A DNA stretch of 64,000 nucleotides from CAVZZG01 sp963779685 (GCA_963779685.1 CAVZZG010000001.1:1364001-1428000), one strand, 5' to 3'. Shown: positions 25,902 to 34,922, counted from the first letter of the stretch. Made by a program: numbers and translations. The notes: generated from the letters alone by a model not told the origin.

Positions 25902-27133
25902 GGCAGCGATGGTGGACCGCGATGGTGTCGGCGCTGGTGGTTGCGCTGGCCGCGGCGGCGTGTGGGAGCTCGAGTTCGAGTACCACGGCGTCCTCCGCGG
26001 GGGCGACGACAGCGCCGCCGCCGGGTGGCGCGATGCCGACGGCGCTGGGCGCGGGTGAGGGCGCGCTGAACCTCGTCATCTGGGCGGGCTATGCCGAGGA
26101 CGGGTCGAACTACCCCGAGTACGACTGGGTGCATCCCTTCCAGCAGGAGACGGGCTGCACCGTGACGTCGAAGATCGCAGCCACCTCGGACGAGATGGTG
26201 CAGCTGATCCACACCGGGCAGTACGACGGCGTCTCGGCATCGGGCAACGCGTCGACGCGGCTCATCCTGGCCGGCGACGCCGCTCCGGTGAACGTCGACC
26301 TGATCAAGAACTACGCCGATCTCAGCCCGTTCCTGAAGGATCAGCCCTACAACACCTACCAGAGCACGCACTACGGCATCCCGCATGGCTGGGGCGCCAA
26401 CCTGCTGATGTGGCGCCCCGACAAGGTGACGCCGGATCCGGACTCGTGGAGCGTGGTGTTCGACCCGAACTCGCCCTACAAGGGGCACGTCACGGCCTAT
26501 GACGATCCGATCTACATCGCCGACGCGGCGCTGTACCTGAAGACGACCAAGCCGGAGCTCGGCATCACCGACCCGTACGAGCTGACCCAGGACCAGTTCA
26601 ACGCCGCAGTCGATCTGCTCAAGCAGCAGCGCGGCATCATCGGCCAGTACTGGAACGACTACACCAAGGACATCACCGCGTACGTGAACGGCGACTCGGT
26701 GCTGGGCACCTCGTGGCAGATCATCGCGAACCTGATCAACCTCGATCCCAAGAACCCGCCGGTCAAGGTGGTCGTCCCGAAGGAGGGCTCGACCGGGTGG
26801 TCGGACACCTGGATGGTGTACTCGAAGGCCGCCCACCCGAACTGCATGTACATGTGGATGGACTTCATCACGCGCCCGGAGAACCAGGCGCTGGTGGCCC
26901 AGTACTTCGGCGAGGCACCGGCCAACCCGAAGGCGTGCGACAACATCGCGGCCGGCGTTGGCAAGGTGCCGGCGGACACCACGTTCTGCGACACGTTCCA
27001 CGCCAAGGACGAGGCGTTCTACAAGAGCGTCGCGTTCTGGAAGGTGCCCATCCAGGACTGCGGTGATTCCCGCGGCCTCACCTGCGTGGCGTATCCCAAC
27101 TGGCTCCAGAGCTGGGTTCAGATAAAGGGCTGA
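25898..27133 (+). CDS. potD: PotD-like substrate-binding lipoprotein
   Basis: A 411-residue binding protein. The signal peptide (MRQRWWTAM then an Ala/Val core) ends in a lipobox AAAAC with Cys22. A Ser/Thr-rich tether follows. 'LNLVIWAGYAEDG' is the typical first strand of spermidine/putrescine-binding proteins. Later motifs include the HYGIPHGWGANLLMW region and TGWSDTWMVYSKAAHPNC. Six or more Cys in the C-terminal third (residues about 305-390) suggest disulfides, unusual for a cytoplasm-facing family but plausible outside the cell. The ligand is inferred to be putrescine, spermidine or GABA from the family and neighbours. Confidence 0.88.
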   Translation: MRQRWWTAMVSALVVALAAAACGSSSSSTTASSAGATTAPPPGGAMPTALGAGEGALNLVIWAGYAEDGSNYPEYDWVHPFQQETGCTVTSKIAATSDEMVQLIHTGQYDGVSASGNASTRLILAGDAAPVNVDLIKNYADLSPFLKDQPYNTYQSTHYGIPHGWGANLLMWRPDKVTPDPDSWSVVFDPNSPYKGHVTAYDDPIYIADAALYLKTTKPELGITDPYELTQDQFNAAVDLLKQQRGIIGQYWNDYTKDITAYVNGDSVLGTSWQIIANLINLDPKNPPVKVVVPKEGSTGWSDTWMVYSKAAHPNCMYMWMDFITRPENQALVAQYFGEAPANPKACDNIAAGVGKVPADTTFCDTFHAKDEAFYKSVAFWKVPIQDCGDSRGLTCVAYPNWLQSWVQIKG

Positions 27134-27139
27134 GGCCCT

Positions 27140-27172
27140 GTGCCGGCCCCGGTCTCGCGCCGGGGCCGGCAC
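27140..27172 (+). promoter_or_regulatory. 13-bp perfect hairpin between binding-protein and permease genes
   Basis: GTGCCGGCCCCGG (27140-27152) pairs perfectly with 27160-27172 over a 7-nt loop. It starts 6 nt after the potD stop and ends 9 nt before the permease ATG. Such intercistronic hairpins often stabilise or attenuate the message so that the binding protein is made in excess over the permeases. Confidence 0.7.
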
Positions 27173-27181
27173 ACCCTTGTG

Positions 27182-28033
27182 ATGGCGACGCGCCCGACGA
27201 CGACCCGATCGTGGCTCACGCTCACGGCGCAACTGGTGGCGCCCGTCGGGTGGGTGGTCGTGTTCTACCTCGGCTCGCTGGCCGTCCTGCTGGCCGCGTC
27301 GTTCTGGCACTTCGACGCGCTCCTCACGTTCCAGGTCGAGAAGACCTACTCGCTCGAGAACTTCCAGGCCCTGATCGATCAGCCGATCTACCGCGAGGTG
27401 ACGCAGACCACGGTGCTGATCGCGGCCGGCGTGACCGTGCTCGATGCGCTGCTGGCGTTCCCTCTGGCGTGGTTCACGGCGAAGTTCGCGCCGTCCCGGA
27501 GCCGGGCCGTGCTCGCGGTGCTGATCGTGATGCCACTCTGGTCGAGCTACCTCGTGAAGGTGCTCTCGTGGCGGCTGCTGCTCTCGCAGAGCGGCGTCCT
27601 GAACGGGATCCTGGAGCCGTTCGGCCTCTCCGGGCCGGGCTTCACCAACTGGGGCGTCTGGATCGTCATGAGCTACATCTGGCTCCCGTACATGATCCTT
27701 CCGCTCTACGCCGGATTCGAGCGGCTCCCCGACTCCCTGCTCGAGGCGTCCGGTGACCTCGGCGCCGGGAACTGGCGCACGTTCGCCAGCGTGGTCGTGC
27801 CGCTGGTCTTCCCGGCGCTCGTGGCCGGGTCGATCTTCACGTTCTCGCTGACCCTCGGCGACTACATCGCCGTTCAGCAGATCGGCGGCGGCAATCAGTT
27901 CATCGGCTCGCTGATCTACGCCAACTTCGGTACCGACGTGCCGCTCGCAGCGGCCTTCGCGATGGTGCCGATTACGATCATGATCGTCTACCTGCTCGTG
28001 GCCAAGCGGCTGCGTGCCTTCGAGGCGCTCTGA
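27182..28033 (+). CDS. potB: polyamine-type ABC transporter permease, PotB-like
   Basis: A 283-residue permease with six predicted membrane helices. The first is at about 12-38, beginning LTAQLVAPVGWVVVFYLGSL. The cytoplasmic EAA loop that docks on the ATPase reads 'EASGDLGAGNWRTFASVVVPLVFP'. ATG 27182 is preferred over GTG 27140 because the latter lies within the intercistronic hairpin. The stop overlaps the next start (TGATG). Confidence 0.92.
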   Translation: MATRPTTTRSWLTLTAQLVAPVGWVVVFYLGSLAVLLAASFWHFDALLTFQVEKTYSLENFQALIDQPIYREVTQTTVLIAAGVTVLDALLAFPLAWFTAKFAPSRSRAVLAVLIVMPLWSSYLVKVLSWRLLLSQSGVLNGILEPFGLSGPGFTNWGVWIVMSYIWLPYMILPLYAGFERLPDSLLEASGDLGAGNWRTFASVVVPLVFPALVAGSIFTFSLTLGDYIAVQQIGGGNQFIGSLIYANFGTDVPLAAAFAMVPITIMIVYLLVAKRLRAFEAL

Positions 28034-28839
28034 TGCGAGACTCGCGACCGCTGCGCGTGATGCTCGTGGTCGGGAGCGCGATCACGCTCGTGTTCCTGTG
28101 GGCGCCGCTGCTGCTGATCGCGTTGTACGCGTTCAACGACTCGAAGTCGGTGCGGTGGCCCTTCGCCGGGTTCACCTGGGAGTGGATGGACCGGGCGCTG
28201 CACAACGAGGGTGCGCGGCAGGCCCTGTGGCTGTCGGTGCGGGTCGGCTTCGGCGCCGCCGTGATCGCGCTCGTGCTCGGGACGCTGCTGTCGTTCGCGG
28301 TCGCGCGCTTCTCGTTCTTCGGCCGCAGCACGCTCTCGTTCCTCGTCATCCTGCCGATCGCCCTGCCGGGCATCGTCACCGGCCTTGCGCTCAACCAGAC
28401 GTTCGTCAACTTCCTCGGCGGGCTGTCGGTGATGACCGTCGTGATCGCACACGCCACGTTCTGCGTGGTGATCGTCTACAACAACGTGGTCGCCCGTCTG
28501 CGCCGGACTGCGCACTCCGTCGAGGAGGCCTCCGCCGATCTCGGCGCCCGCCCCTGGCAGACCTTCGCCCTGGTCACGTTCCCGCTCATCCGCTCCGCGC
28601 TCCTGGCGGGCGGCCTTCTGGCCTTCGCGCTGTCGCTCGACGAGATCATCGTGACGACCTTCACGCTCAAGTCCACCGGCGCCCCGACGCTGCCGATCTG
28701 GATCTACTCGAACATCTCGCGCCCCAACCAGCTGCCCATCGTCTACGCCGTATGCCTGATCGTGATGATCCTCTCGGCGATACCCGTCTACATCGCCACC
28801 CGCCTCGCGGGCGACGCGACCGCGACCAGCCGGGCCTGA
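28033..28839 (+). CDS. potC: polyamine-type ABC transporter permease, PotC-like
   Basis: A 268-residue permease with six predicted helices. It has the 'FNDSKSVRWPFAGFTWEW' stretch that typifies PotC after helix 1 and the EAA loop EEASADLGARPWQTFALVTFP. SLDEIIVTTF, a PotC hallmark, is near residue 205. It completes a two-permease, one-ATPase, two-binding-protein importer. Confidence 0.93.
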   Translation: MRDSRPLRVMLVVGSAITLVFLWAPLLLIALYAFNDSKSVRWPFAGFTWEWMDRALHNEGARQALWLSVRVGFGAAVIALVLGTLLSFAVARFSFFGRSTLSFLVILPIALPGIVTGLALNQTFVNFLGGLSVMTVVIAHATFCVVIVYNNVVARLRRTAHSVEEASADLGARPWQTFALVTFPLIRSALLAGGLLAFALSLDEIIVTTFTLKSTGAPTLPIWIYSNISRPNQLPIVYAVCLIVMILSAIPVYIATRLAGDATATSRA

Positions 28840-28874
28840 CGCGCCGCGCGGGCCGCGCCGCGGTGAGTCGGGAC

Positions 28875-29133
28875 GGACGGGGACAGTCCCCGCACGGAGA
28901 AGCTCGAGGGTCAGTCCCCGTCACGGCGCGCCTTCGTGACACGCCGCCGTACGTACGTCGCGCGGTTGCGGTCGGAATGGTGCACATGCGACGGACCACG
29001 CGGTCGGGAACCGCACCTGGAGCTCGTGTCGGCGGTGTCGTTCCGCACCGATCGTCGCAGATCGCGCGATCGCGCGAGAGCCGTGATGGGGACTGACCCT
29101 CGCGAGCGGGCTTTCGGGGGCCGTCCCCGTCAC
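28875..29133. mobile_element. MITE/REP-like element with nested inverted repeats
   Basis: A gene-free 259-bp segment with four related GGGGACnGTCCCC-type blocks. The outer blocks are at 28875-28891 (itself palindromic) and 29116-29133. The inner blocks are at 28906-28924 and 29083-29101; these are inverted copies of 19 bp with one mismatch, about 158 bp apart. All contain GGGGAC and most are bordered by GTCAC/GTGAC. A further copy of GGACGGGGACAGTCCC is at 47008-47023. Dispersed, gene-free, symmetric and without a transposase, it looks like a MITE or REP-type repeat. No target-site duplication was identified. Confidence 0.55.
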
Positions 29134-29171
29134 GAAACGCCCACGGAACCGCGCGGCCGGCGCGCGGGGTG

Positions 29172-29582
29172 CTAGCGGCCGAGGAGGTCCGACCAGCGGG
29201 GATCGGCCAGGATGTCGATCGGGCGCTCGCCGAGGAGCTCGCGGACCTCGGCCCGCAGCTCGTCGTCCTCGCGGGTGAACTTGCGCACGCCGTCCTCGAC
29301 GACGAGCGAGCCGCGCGCGATCAGAAGCCGCTTGACGCCGAGCTCGAGCAGTGCGTCGAGCACCTCCTGGCCGGAGGCACCTGCCTCGGCGCCCTCGAGG
29401 AGGGAGCGCAGGAGGTCCTCGGCGGTCAGCGTGAGGTCGGTCGCCTCGTTGATGAGGGCGACGGCGTAGGCCGCGTGTTGCCAGGCGCGCGCAGTCGCGT
29501 GTCCGCGAACGGCGACGTTCAGCGCCCGGATCTGTGCCTCGAGCGGGCGCTGGATGAGCGAGAAGGCCGGCTGCGACTGCAC
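29172..29582 (-). CDS. hypothetical protein
   Basis: A 136-residue acidic, largely helical soluble protein that I do not recognise. It has no cysteine, no membrane segment and no signal. Notable stretches are RGHATARAWQHAAYAVALI, 'LTAEDLLRSLLEGAEAG', GVKRLLIARGSLVVEDG and the C-terminal RPIDILADPRWSDLLGR. A GTG start with a -10 hexamer 6 nt upstream (TAGCGT on the minus strand, 29594-29589) supports it being expressed as a leaderless message. It is divergent from the NlpC/P60 gene. Confidence 0.65.
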   Translation of the reverse strand: MQSQPAFSLIQRPLEAQIRALNVAVRGHATARAWQHAAYAVALINEATDLTLTAEDLLRSLLEGAEAGASGQEVLDALLELGVKRLLIARGSLVVEDGVRKFTREDDELRAEVRELLGERPIDILADPRWSDLLGR

Positions 29583-29588
29583 GGCGCC

Positions 29589-29594
29589 ACGCTA
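29589..29594 (-). promoter_or_regulatory. -10 element for a leaderless transcript
   Basis: TAGCGT on the minus strand, then 6 nt (GGCGCC), then the GTG start at 29582. No Shine-Dalgarno sequence. Confidence 0.5.
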
Positions 29595-29658
29595 CGCCAA
29601 CTCCCCCGAAAAGGGAACCCCCGACCGGCCCGAGTCACCCGTCCGGAGAGCCGTCGTG

Positions 29659-29672
29659 TAGCATCTGGCGGG
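29659..29672 (+). promoter_or_regulatory. -10 element of the NlpC/P60 gene
   Basis: TAGCAT (29659-29664) is followed by 8 nt and the ATG at 29673. The spacing is slightly longer than in the other leaderless-type genes here. Confidence 0.4.
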
Positions 29673-30833
29673 ATGTTGGGGAGCGTTCGGCCCGTTCGTG
29701 CGTGGACCGGAGCAGCTGGGTTCGTCGTGCTGCTCACCGTTCTTGCGACCGGTGGAGGTACTGCGAGCGCCGATCCGCTGGCCGCCCGGCAGGCCGAGGC
29801 CAACCGCGTGCAGGGACAGCTCGACGCGCTCAACCGCACGCTCGACCGGGCCGTCGAGGCCTACGACAAGGCCGCCCAGCGACTGGCCGACACCGATGCG
29901 GCGATCGCCGAGACGCAGGTCGCCCTCCGCGTGGCCGAGCAGAATCTGGCCACCGGGCAGGCCGAGTTGTCCAGCGAGCTCGCCGCGGACTTCCGCACGG
30001 GCCAGCCCGACCCGGTGCTCGTCCTGCTCTCGACCACGTCGCTCAGCGACCTGCTCCAGGGGGTCGACCTCCTTCGCCGCAGTTCCGCCCACACCCGGCT
30101 CATCGTGCAGCGGGTGGCAGCCGACCGCCTCGCCATCCGACAGCACGAGCAGGAGCTCGTGGTGCAGCGTGCGCACCGTCGCCAGGCGGTCAGCGACCGC
30201 GCCGCCCGCAAGCGCGGGGTCGAGGCGGCCCTCCACGAGCGCAGCCGCCGCCTGGCCGCCGTCAAGGCCGACATCCGCCAGATCCTCGCGGCCCGTGCTG
30301 CAGCCGCCCGGCGCGCCGCGGCGGCCGCCGCGCGCCAGGCGCGCATCGCAGCCCGGCAGCCCCCGGCCGAAGACCCGGGCCTCGGCGGTGCCGGGGCCGG
30401 GACGGGGACGGGCGGCACCGGCTCGGGCGGCGGCGGGGGTGGCGGCGGGACGAGCCCACCGCCGATCTCGCCGCCCTCGTCCGCCAGCGGCTCGGCCGCC
30501 GCCGACGCGGCACTGTCGCAACTGGGCGTGCGCTACCAGTGGGGCGGCGCGAGTCCCTCCACCGGCTTCGACTGCTCCGGTCTCGTGATGTGGGCCTACG
30601 CGCGGGTGGGCGTGAGCCTGCCGCACTACACCGGCGCCCAGCGAGCCGCGGGCACGCCAGTGGCGTACTCGCAGCTGCAGCGCGGAGACCTCGTGTTCTT
30701 CAACGGCGACGAGCACGTCGGCATCTACCTGGGCGGCGGCCAGTTCGTCCACGCCCCGCACACCGGCGACGTCGTGCACATCTCGTCGCTCGCCACCTAC
30801 AGCGGCTACAGCGGCGCCGTCCGGATCCTCTGA
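29673..30833 (+). CDS. secreted NlpC/P60 peptidoglycan endopeptidase, RipA-like
   Basis: A 386-residue exported cell-wall hydrolase expected to cleave within stem peptides. The signal peptide occupies residues 1-34, ending before DPLAARQAEANR. A long coiled coil (about 38-230, Ala/Arg/Gln-rich) follows, as in RipA/PcsB. A Gly/Thr/Pro-rich flexible linker runs from about 235 to 275. The catalytic NlpC/P60 domain has Cys301 (FDCSGL), His348 (DEHVGIYL) and His360 (FVHAPH). The start is ATG 29673; upstream frame extension overlaps a divergent gene. The next gene, also NlpC/P60, begins 1 nt after its stop. Confidence 0.92.
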   Translation: MLGSVRPVRAWTGAAGFVVLLTVLATGGGTASADPLAARQAEANRVQGQLDALNRTLDRAVEAYDKAAQRLADTDAAIAETQVALRVAEQNLATGQAELSSELAADFRTGQPDPVLVLLSTTSLSDLLQGVDLLRRSSAHTRLIVQRVAADRLAIRQHEQELVVQRAHRRQAVSDRAARKRGVEAALHERSRRLAAVKADIRQILAARAAAARRAAAAAARQARIAARQPPAEDPGLGGAGAGTGTGGTGSGGGGGGGGTSPPPISPPSSASGSAAADAALSQLGVRYQWGGASPSTGFDCSGLVMWAYARVGVSLPHYTGAQRAAGTPVAYSQLQRGDLVFFNGDEHVGIYLGGGQFVHAPHTGDVVHISSLATYSGYSGAVRIL

Positions 30834-30834
30834 G

Positions 30835-31587
30835 GTGGCGTCCGTCCGCGCCTGCCGCCTCGCCGTCACCGGCGTGTTCAGCGAGCCCACGGTGATGTCG
30901 GAGCGGCGTACGGAGATCGTCTACGGCGAGCCGGTCTGGCCGACCGGCCGTACCGAACGCGGCTATGTCCAGGTGAAGGTGGGCGACGGGTGCGAGGGTT
31001 GGGTTGGCGGCGGCGCCCTGGGTGAGGCCCCGGAGCACAGCGCCTCGGCGGACGCCGGGCGGGTGGTCGTGACGGCGCTCCGCGCGCCGCTGGGCGGGAG
31101 CCGGGAGGCCTCGCTCGGAGCCGTGTTCGCCGTGCTCGCCGAGGAGCGAGACGGGTTCCGTGTCGCGCTCCCGGATGGCGAGACGGGGTTGCTCGGGCAG
31201 GCCGAGGCGCAGCCGGCCGGCGCGGCCCGCCGGCTCGCCGGCGGCGAGGCCGTCGTGGCGGAGGCGCGACGACTGCTGGGTACGCCGTACCTGTGGGGCG
31301 GCATCACGTGGCGCGGTCTCGACTGCTCCGGCCTCGTTCAGACCGTCCACCGGCGGTTCCTGCACCTCCTGCCCCGGGACAGCATCCGCATGGAGGAGGC
31401 CGGGGTCGCCGCCGACGAGCCCTGGCGCCCTGGCGACCTCCTCTGCTACGGCGATCACGTCGCGGTCCTGACCGAACGCGGCACGATCGTCCACGCCCTC
31501 GGCGAGGCCGGCGCCGTGGTCGAGACTGACCAGGCGCCGGAGCTGGCAGCGCGTCTGCGTTCGGCGCGGCGCGTGTTCGCCGGGTGA
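30835..31587 (+). CDS. NlpC/P60 endopeptidase with SH3-like domains
   Basis: A 250-residue protein with two bacterial SH3-like domains (about 8-60 and 70-120) and a C-terminal NlpC/P60 domain. Catalytic residues are Cys164 (GLDCSGLV), His208 (GDHVAVL) and His220 (IVHAL). The layout matches YkfC/gamma-D-glutamyl-L-diamino acid endopeptidases, which trim imported muropeptides in the cytoplasm. No signal peptide is present, which fits. It forms an operon with the secreted NlpC/P60 gene and overlaps the MFS gene by 4 bp (GTGA). Together they suggest wall cleavage, then peptide processing. Confidence 0.88.
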   Translation: MASVRACRLAVTGVFSEPTVMSERRTEIVYGEPVWPTGRTERGYVQVKVGDGCEGWVGGGALGEAPEHSASADAGRVVVTALRAPLGGSREASLGAVFAVLAEERDGFRVALPDGETGLLGQAEAQPAGAARRLAGGEAVVAEARRLLGTPYLWGGITWRGLDCSGLVQTVHRRFLHLLPRDSIRMEEAGVAADEPWRPGDLLCYGDHVAVLTERGTIVHALGEAGAVVETDQAPELAARLRSARRVFAG

Positions 31588-32753
31588 CGGCCGTGGACGC
31601 CGCCATCGGGCAGCATTCGATGCTCGCCCGCATGTCGCCGTTGACGTTCGGCCACGGCACGGTCGATCTCACGCAGGGCGCGATCCCGGCCCTGCTCCCG
31701 CTGTTCGTCGACAGGTTCTCGCTCAGCTACGCGGCGGCGGCGTCGCTGATCTTCGCACTCACCGTGACCTCGTCGGTGACCCAGCCGGTGTTCGGCTACT
31801 TCGCCGACCGGGCCGGCCTGGTGTGGGTGCTTCCCCTTGCGGTCGCGCTCTCCGGCCTCGGTGTGGCGCTCGCATCGCTTGCCGGGTCGTTCGTGCTCGT
31901 CTTCCTCTCGGTGATGGTGGCCGGGCTCGGCATTGCCGCCTACCACCCGGAAGGAGCCCGGGTCGCCCGCGCCATCGCGCACGAGGACCCGGCTCACGGC
32001 ATGGCGCTGTTCTCGGTCGGCGGCAACGTCGGCATTGCCCTCGGGCCCGCGCTGGCCGCGCTGTGCACCGGCCTCTTCGGCCTCGCCGGCGGCGTGCTGC
32101 TGGCGATCCCGGCGGCGATCGCGGCTCTCGTCCTGACCGCGCTCCTGCCACGTTTCCGGGCGGTCGCCGACCTGGCCGTGCGACGTGCCGCGGCTGCGGT
32201 CGCCCGACCCGACCGGCCCCGTGCCCTCGCCATGCTGCTCACCGTCGTCACGCTGCGCGGCTACGTGTTCTTCGTCCTGCTCGGCTTCGTCCCGCTCTAC
32301 GAGACCCAGGTGCGCGACATGCCCGAGGCCCGCGGCCAGTTGCTGCTGACGGTCTTCCTGGCCTGCGGCGCGATCGGGACGCTCGTCATGGGCCGGTTCG
32401 CGGGGCGATTCGGCCTGCGCCGCTCGATGGCGGTGTCCTTCCTCGCGGTCGGGCCGCTGATTGCGCTCTACGTCGTCAACGACGGGCCGGTCGGCGTCGT
32501 CGCGCTCGGTCTCGCCGGCGCGGGGCTGATCTCGACCTTCTCGGTCTCGGTGATCCTCTGCCAGGACTACCTGCCATCACGCGCCTCGACCGCAGCCGGT
32601 CTGGGATTCGGGCTCTCGATCGGGGTCGGCGGCATGCTCGCCCCGGTCGGCGGGCTGATCTCGGACCACTACGGCCTGGCTGCAGGATTGATGAGCGCCG
32701 CGGTCGTCGCCCTGGCCGGCGCGGCCGTCACGTTCGCCGCGCCCGACGAGTAG
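31584..32753 (+). CDS. MFS transporter, fosmidomycin-resistance (Fsr) type
   Basis: A 389-residue major facilitator with 12 predicted helices. The N-terminal helix TFGHGTVDLTQGAIPALLP corresponds to the H-x-x-x-D-x-x-Q-G-A pattern of Fsr-family efflux pumps. 'VMVAGLGIAAYHPEGARVA' with the YHPEG motif is a second Fsr hallmark. GTG 31584 overlaps the NlpC/P60 stop; ATG 31620 is an alternative. It may export a wall-derived or toxic compound, but the substrate cannot be assigned. Confidence 0.87.
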   Translation: MTAVDAAIGQHSMLARMSPLTFGHGTVDLTQGAIPALLPLFVDRFSLSYAAAASLIFALTVTSSVTQPVFGYFADRAGLVWVLPLAVALSGLGVALASLAGSFVLVFLSVMVAGLGIAAYHPEGARVARAIAHEDPAHGMALFSVGGNVGIALGPALAALCTGLFGLAGGVLLAIPAAIAALVLTALLPRFRAVADLAVRRAAAAVARPDRPRALAMLLTVVTLRGYVFFVLLGFVPLYETQVRDMPEARGQLLLTVFLACGAIGTLVMGRFAGRFGLRRSMAVSFLAVGPLIALYVVNDGPVGVVALGLAGAGLISTFSVSVILCQDYLPSRASTAAGLGFGLSIGVGGMLAPVGGLISDHYGLAAGLMSAAVVALAGAAVTFAAPDE

Positions 32754-32777
32754 ACGACCCGGTAGCGTGTGCGGGCG

Positions 32778-34922
32778 ATGGAGTCGCTGCTCGCCCGCAT
32801 CGCCGCGATCGCGGGCCGTCATCCCTGGCGATGGGTCGCGGTGTGGCTGGTGCTGTTCATGTCGCTCGGGTACTTCGCCGGGCAGGCGCAGCAGAAGCTC
32901 TCGAACGGCGGCTTCGACGTTCCGGGCTCGCAGTCCCAGCGCGTCATCGAGTACTTCCAGAACCTCCAGTCGCGGGGCTCGCAGCCGTTCACGTTCCTCG
33001 TCGTCGCACCGACGCCGGCTGCCGCGAAGGCGCGGGCGACCGTCGTGAGGGCGGGGATCAACGAGCAGTTCCCGACCGTGCGCTTCAGCGTCCCGCCGGT
33101 CGCCTCGAAGGACGAGACGGCCATCGCGCAGGTCGGCTACGCACCCGTCGACCAGAACCACGCCCTGACGCTGGCCGGCGATCTGAAGGCTGCGTTCGAG
33201 CAGCCGACGGGCGCCGTGCGCACCTACGTGCTCGGTCCCGCGGCGACCTACGACACCTTCCAGAAGATCACGACCAAGGGCCTGGCGCAGGCCGAGCTCC
33301 TCGCCGCGATCCCGCTGATCATCGTGCTGCTGCTGGTCTTCGGCGCCGTCGTCGCGGCCGCCATCCCGCTGGTGATGGCCGTGCTGTCCGTCTCCATCAC
33401 CTTCGGCATCACCTACTTCGTCGCCTCCCACAGCGAGGTATCGATCTTCGCCACGACGATGATCTCGATGATCGGCATCGGCGTGGCCGTCGACTACTCC
33501 ATGTTCATCCTCGCGCGCTTCCGCGAGGAGCTCGCCGCGGGTGCCGAAACCGGGCCGGCGATCGGCACCGCCATGTCGACCTCGGGCACCGCGGTGGTCT
33601 TCAGCGGTTTGACGGTGATCGTGTCGCTCCTGTCGATCCTGCTCGTACCGGTGCGGGCGGTGCAGTCGATGGCCGCCGCCGCGGCGTCGGTCACGGCGGT
33701 CTCGGTGCTGGCGGCTGCGACCTTCCTGCCTGCCCTGCTGCACATCCTCGGGCACCGGGTGAACAGGGGGAAGCTCGTCGACTGGGACGCCCGTGCCTCC
33801 CGCAGCCCCGACCTGGGGTTCTGGAGCCGCTGGGTCGGCCGCATCATGCGCCGGCCGGTGCTCTGGTTCGTGCTCGGCGCCGGCTTCCTGCTGCTGCTCA
33901 CCGTGCCCGCGTTCCGGCTGCACACGCAGAACACGTCGGTCGAGCAGATTCCGGCGAGCGATCCGATCAGGGTCGGCTCGGCCCTGCTCATCGATCGCAT
34001 CACCGGGCCGGGGCGTGGGCGCGAAGGTGCGATCTCGGTGCTGATCCGGGCCCCCGACGCGAAGCTGGCGGCACTCGCGCCGTCGGCCGAGGCGCTCGCG
34101 AAGCGCATCGCGACCATCCCCCACATCGCGTCGGCCATCGTCGACTCGCCGCTGCCCGGCGCCCTCGTGATCATCGCCCAGACCGACGTCGACCCGGAAG
34201 GCGTGACCTCGACCGACGCCGTCATACCCGCGGTTCGCCGCCTCGTCTCGGGCGATCCGATCGCCTCCCGGGCGACGGTGGACGTCGGGGGTGTCGGCGC
34301 GTTCCAACGCGACCTCAACCAGGAGGTCGGCGGCGACCTCTGGAAGATCATCGTGGTCGTGGTCGTGCTCGCCTACCTGGTGCTGCTCGTGCTCCTGCGC
34401 AGCGTCGTCCTGCCACTCAAGGCGGTGATCCTGAACCTGCTGTCGATCGGCGCCGCGTACGGCGTCGTGGTCATGATCTTCCAGTGGGGGTGGCTCGACT
34501 TCACCGGCTTCCACTCGCTCGGCCACATCGGCACCCTCAACCCGCCGTTGATCCTCGCCATCACCTTCGGCCTCTCCATGGACTACGAGGTGTTCCTGCT
34601 CTCGCGGATCAAGGAGCGCTACGAGGTGCACGGATCGAACGAGCGCGCCGTCGCCGAGGGAATCGCCTCCAGTGCGCGGCTGATCACCTCGGCCGCCGCG
34701 ATCATGGCGATCGTGTTCGGCGCGTTCGTGCTGACCGGGCTGCCCTCGATCAAGGAGATCGGGCTGGGCCTCGCCGTGGCGATCGTCATCGACGCCACGA
34801 TCACCCGCCTGATCCTCGTCCCGGCCACGATGCGTCTCCTCGGCGACTGGAACTGGTGGCTCCCGGCCTGGCTCGGCCGGCTGCTGCCACACGTCGCCCA
34901 CGAGACCACCCGACCGCTTTGA
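32778..34922 (+). CDS. MMPL/RND family transporter
   Basis: A 714-residue inner-membrane protein with the MMPL layout of two repeats. Each repeat has one helix, a periplasmic loop of about 150-170 residues and five to six helices. The first repeat holds 'GIGVAVDYSMFILARFREE', and the second holds the matching LSMDYEVFLLSRIKE. Asp-Tyr in both is the proton-relay motif of the family. Members export lipids, siderophores or drugs; no lipid-biosynthesis gene is near. ATG 32778 is chosen; a TAGCGT hexamer lies 9 nt before it. Confidence 0.92.
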   Translation: MESLLARIAAIAGRHPWRWVAVWLVLFMSLGYFAGQAQQKLSNGGFDVPGSQSQRVIEYFQNLQSRGSQPFTFLVVAPTPAAAKARATVVRAGINEQFPTVRFSVPPVASKDETAIAQVGYAPVDQNHALTLAGDLKAAFEQPTGAVRTYVLGPAATYDTFQKITTKGLAQAELLAAIPLIIVLLLVFGAVVAAAIPLVMAVLSVSITFGITYFVASHSEVSIFATTMISMIGIGVAVDYSMFILARFREELAAGAETGPAIGTAMSTSGTAVVFSGLTVIVSLLSILLVPVRAVQSMAAAAASVTAVSVLAAATFLPALLHILGHRVNRGKLVDWDARASRSPDLGFWSRWVGRIMRRPVLWFVLGAGFLLLLTVPAFRLHTQNTSVEQIPASDPIRVGSALLIDRITGPGRGREGAISVLIRAPDAKLAALAPSAEALAKRIATIPHIASAIVDSPLPGALVIIAQTDVDPEGVTSTDAVIPAVRRLVSGDPIASRATVDVGGVGAFQRDLNQEVGGDLWKIIVVVVVLAYLVLLVLLRSVVLPLKAVILNLLSIGAAYGVVVMIFQWGWLDFTGFHSLGHIGTLNPPLILAITFGLSMDYEVFLLSRIKERYEVHGSNERAVAEGIASSARLITSAAAIMAIVFGAFVLTGLPSIKEIGLGLAVAIVIDATITRLILVPATMRLLGDWNWWLPAWLGRLLPHVAHETTRPL

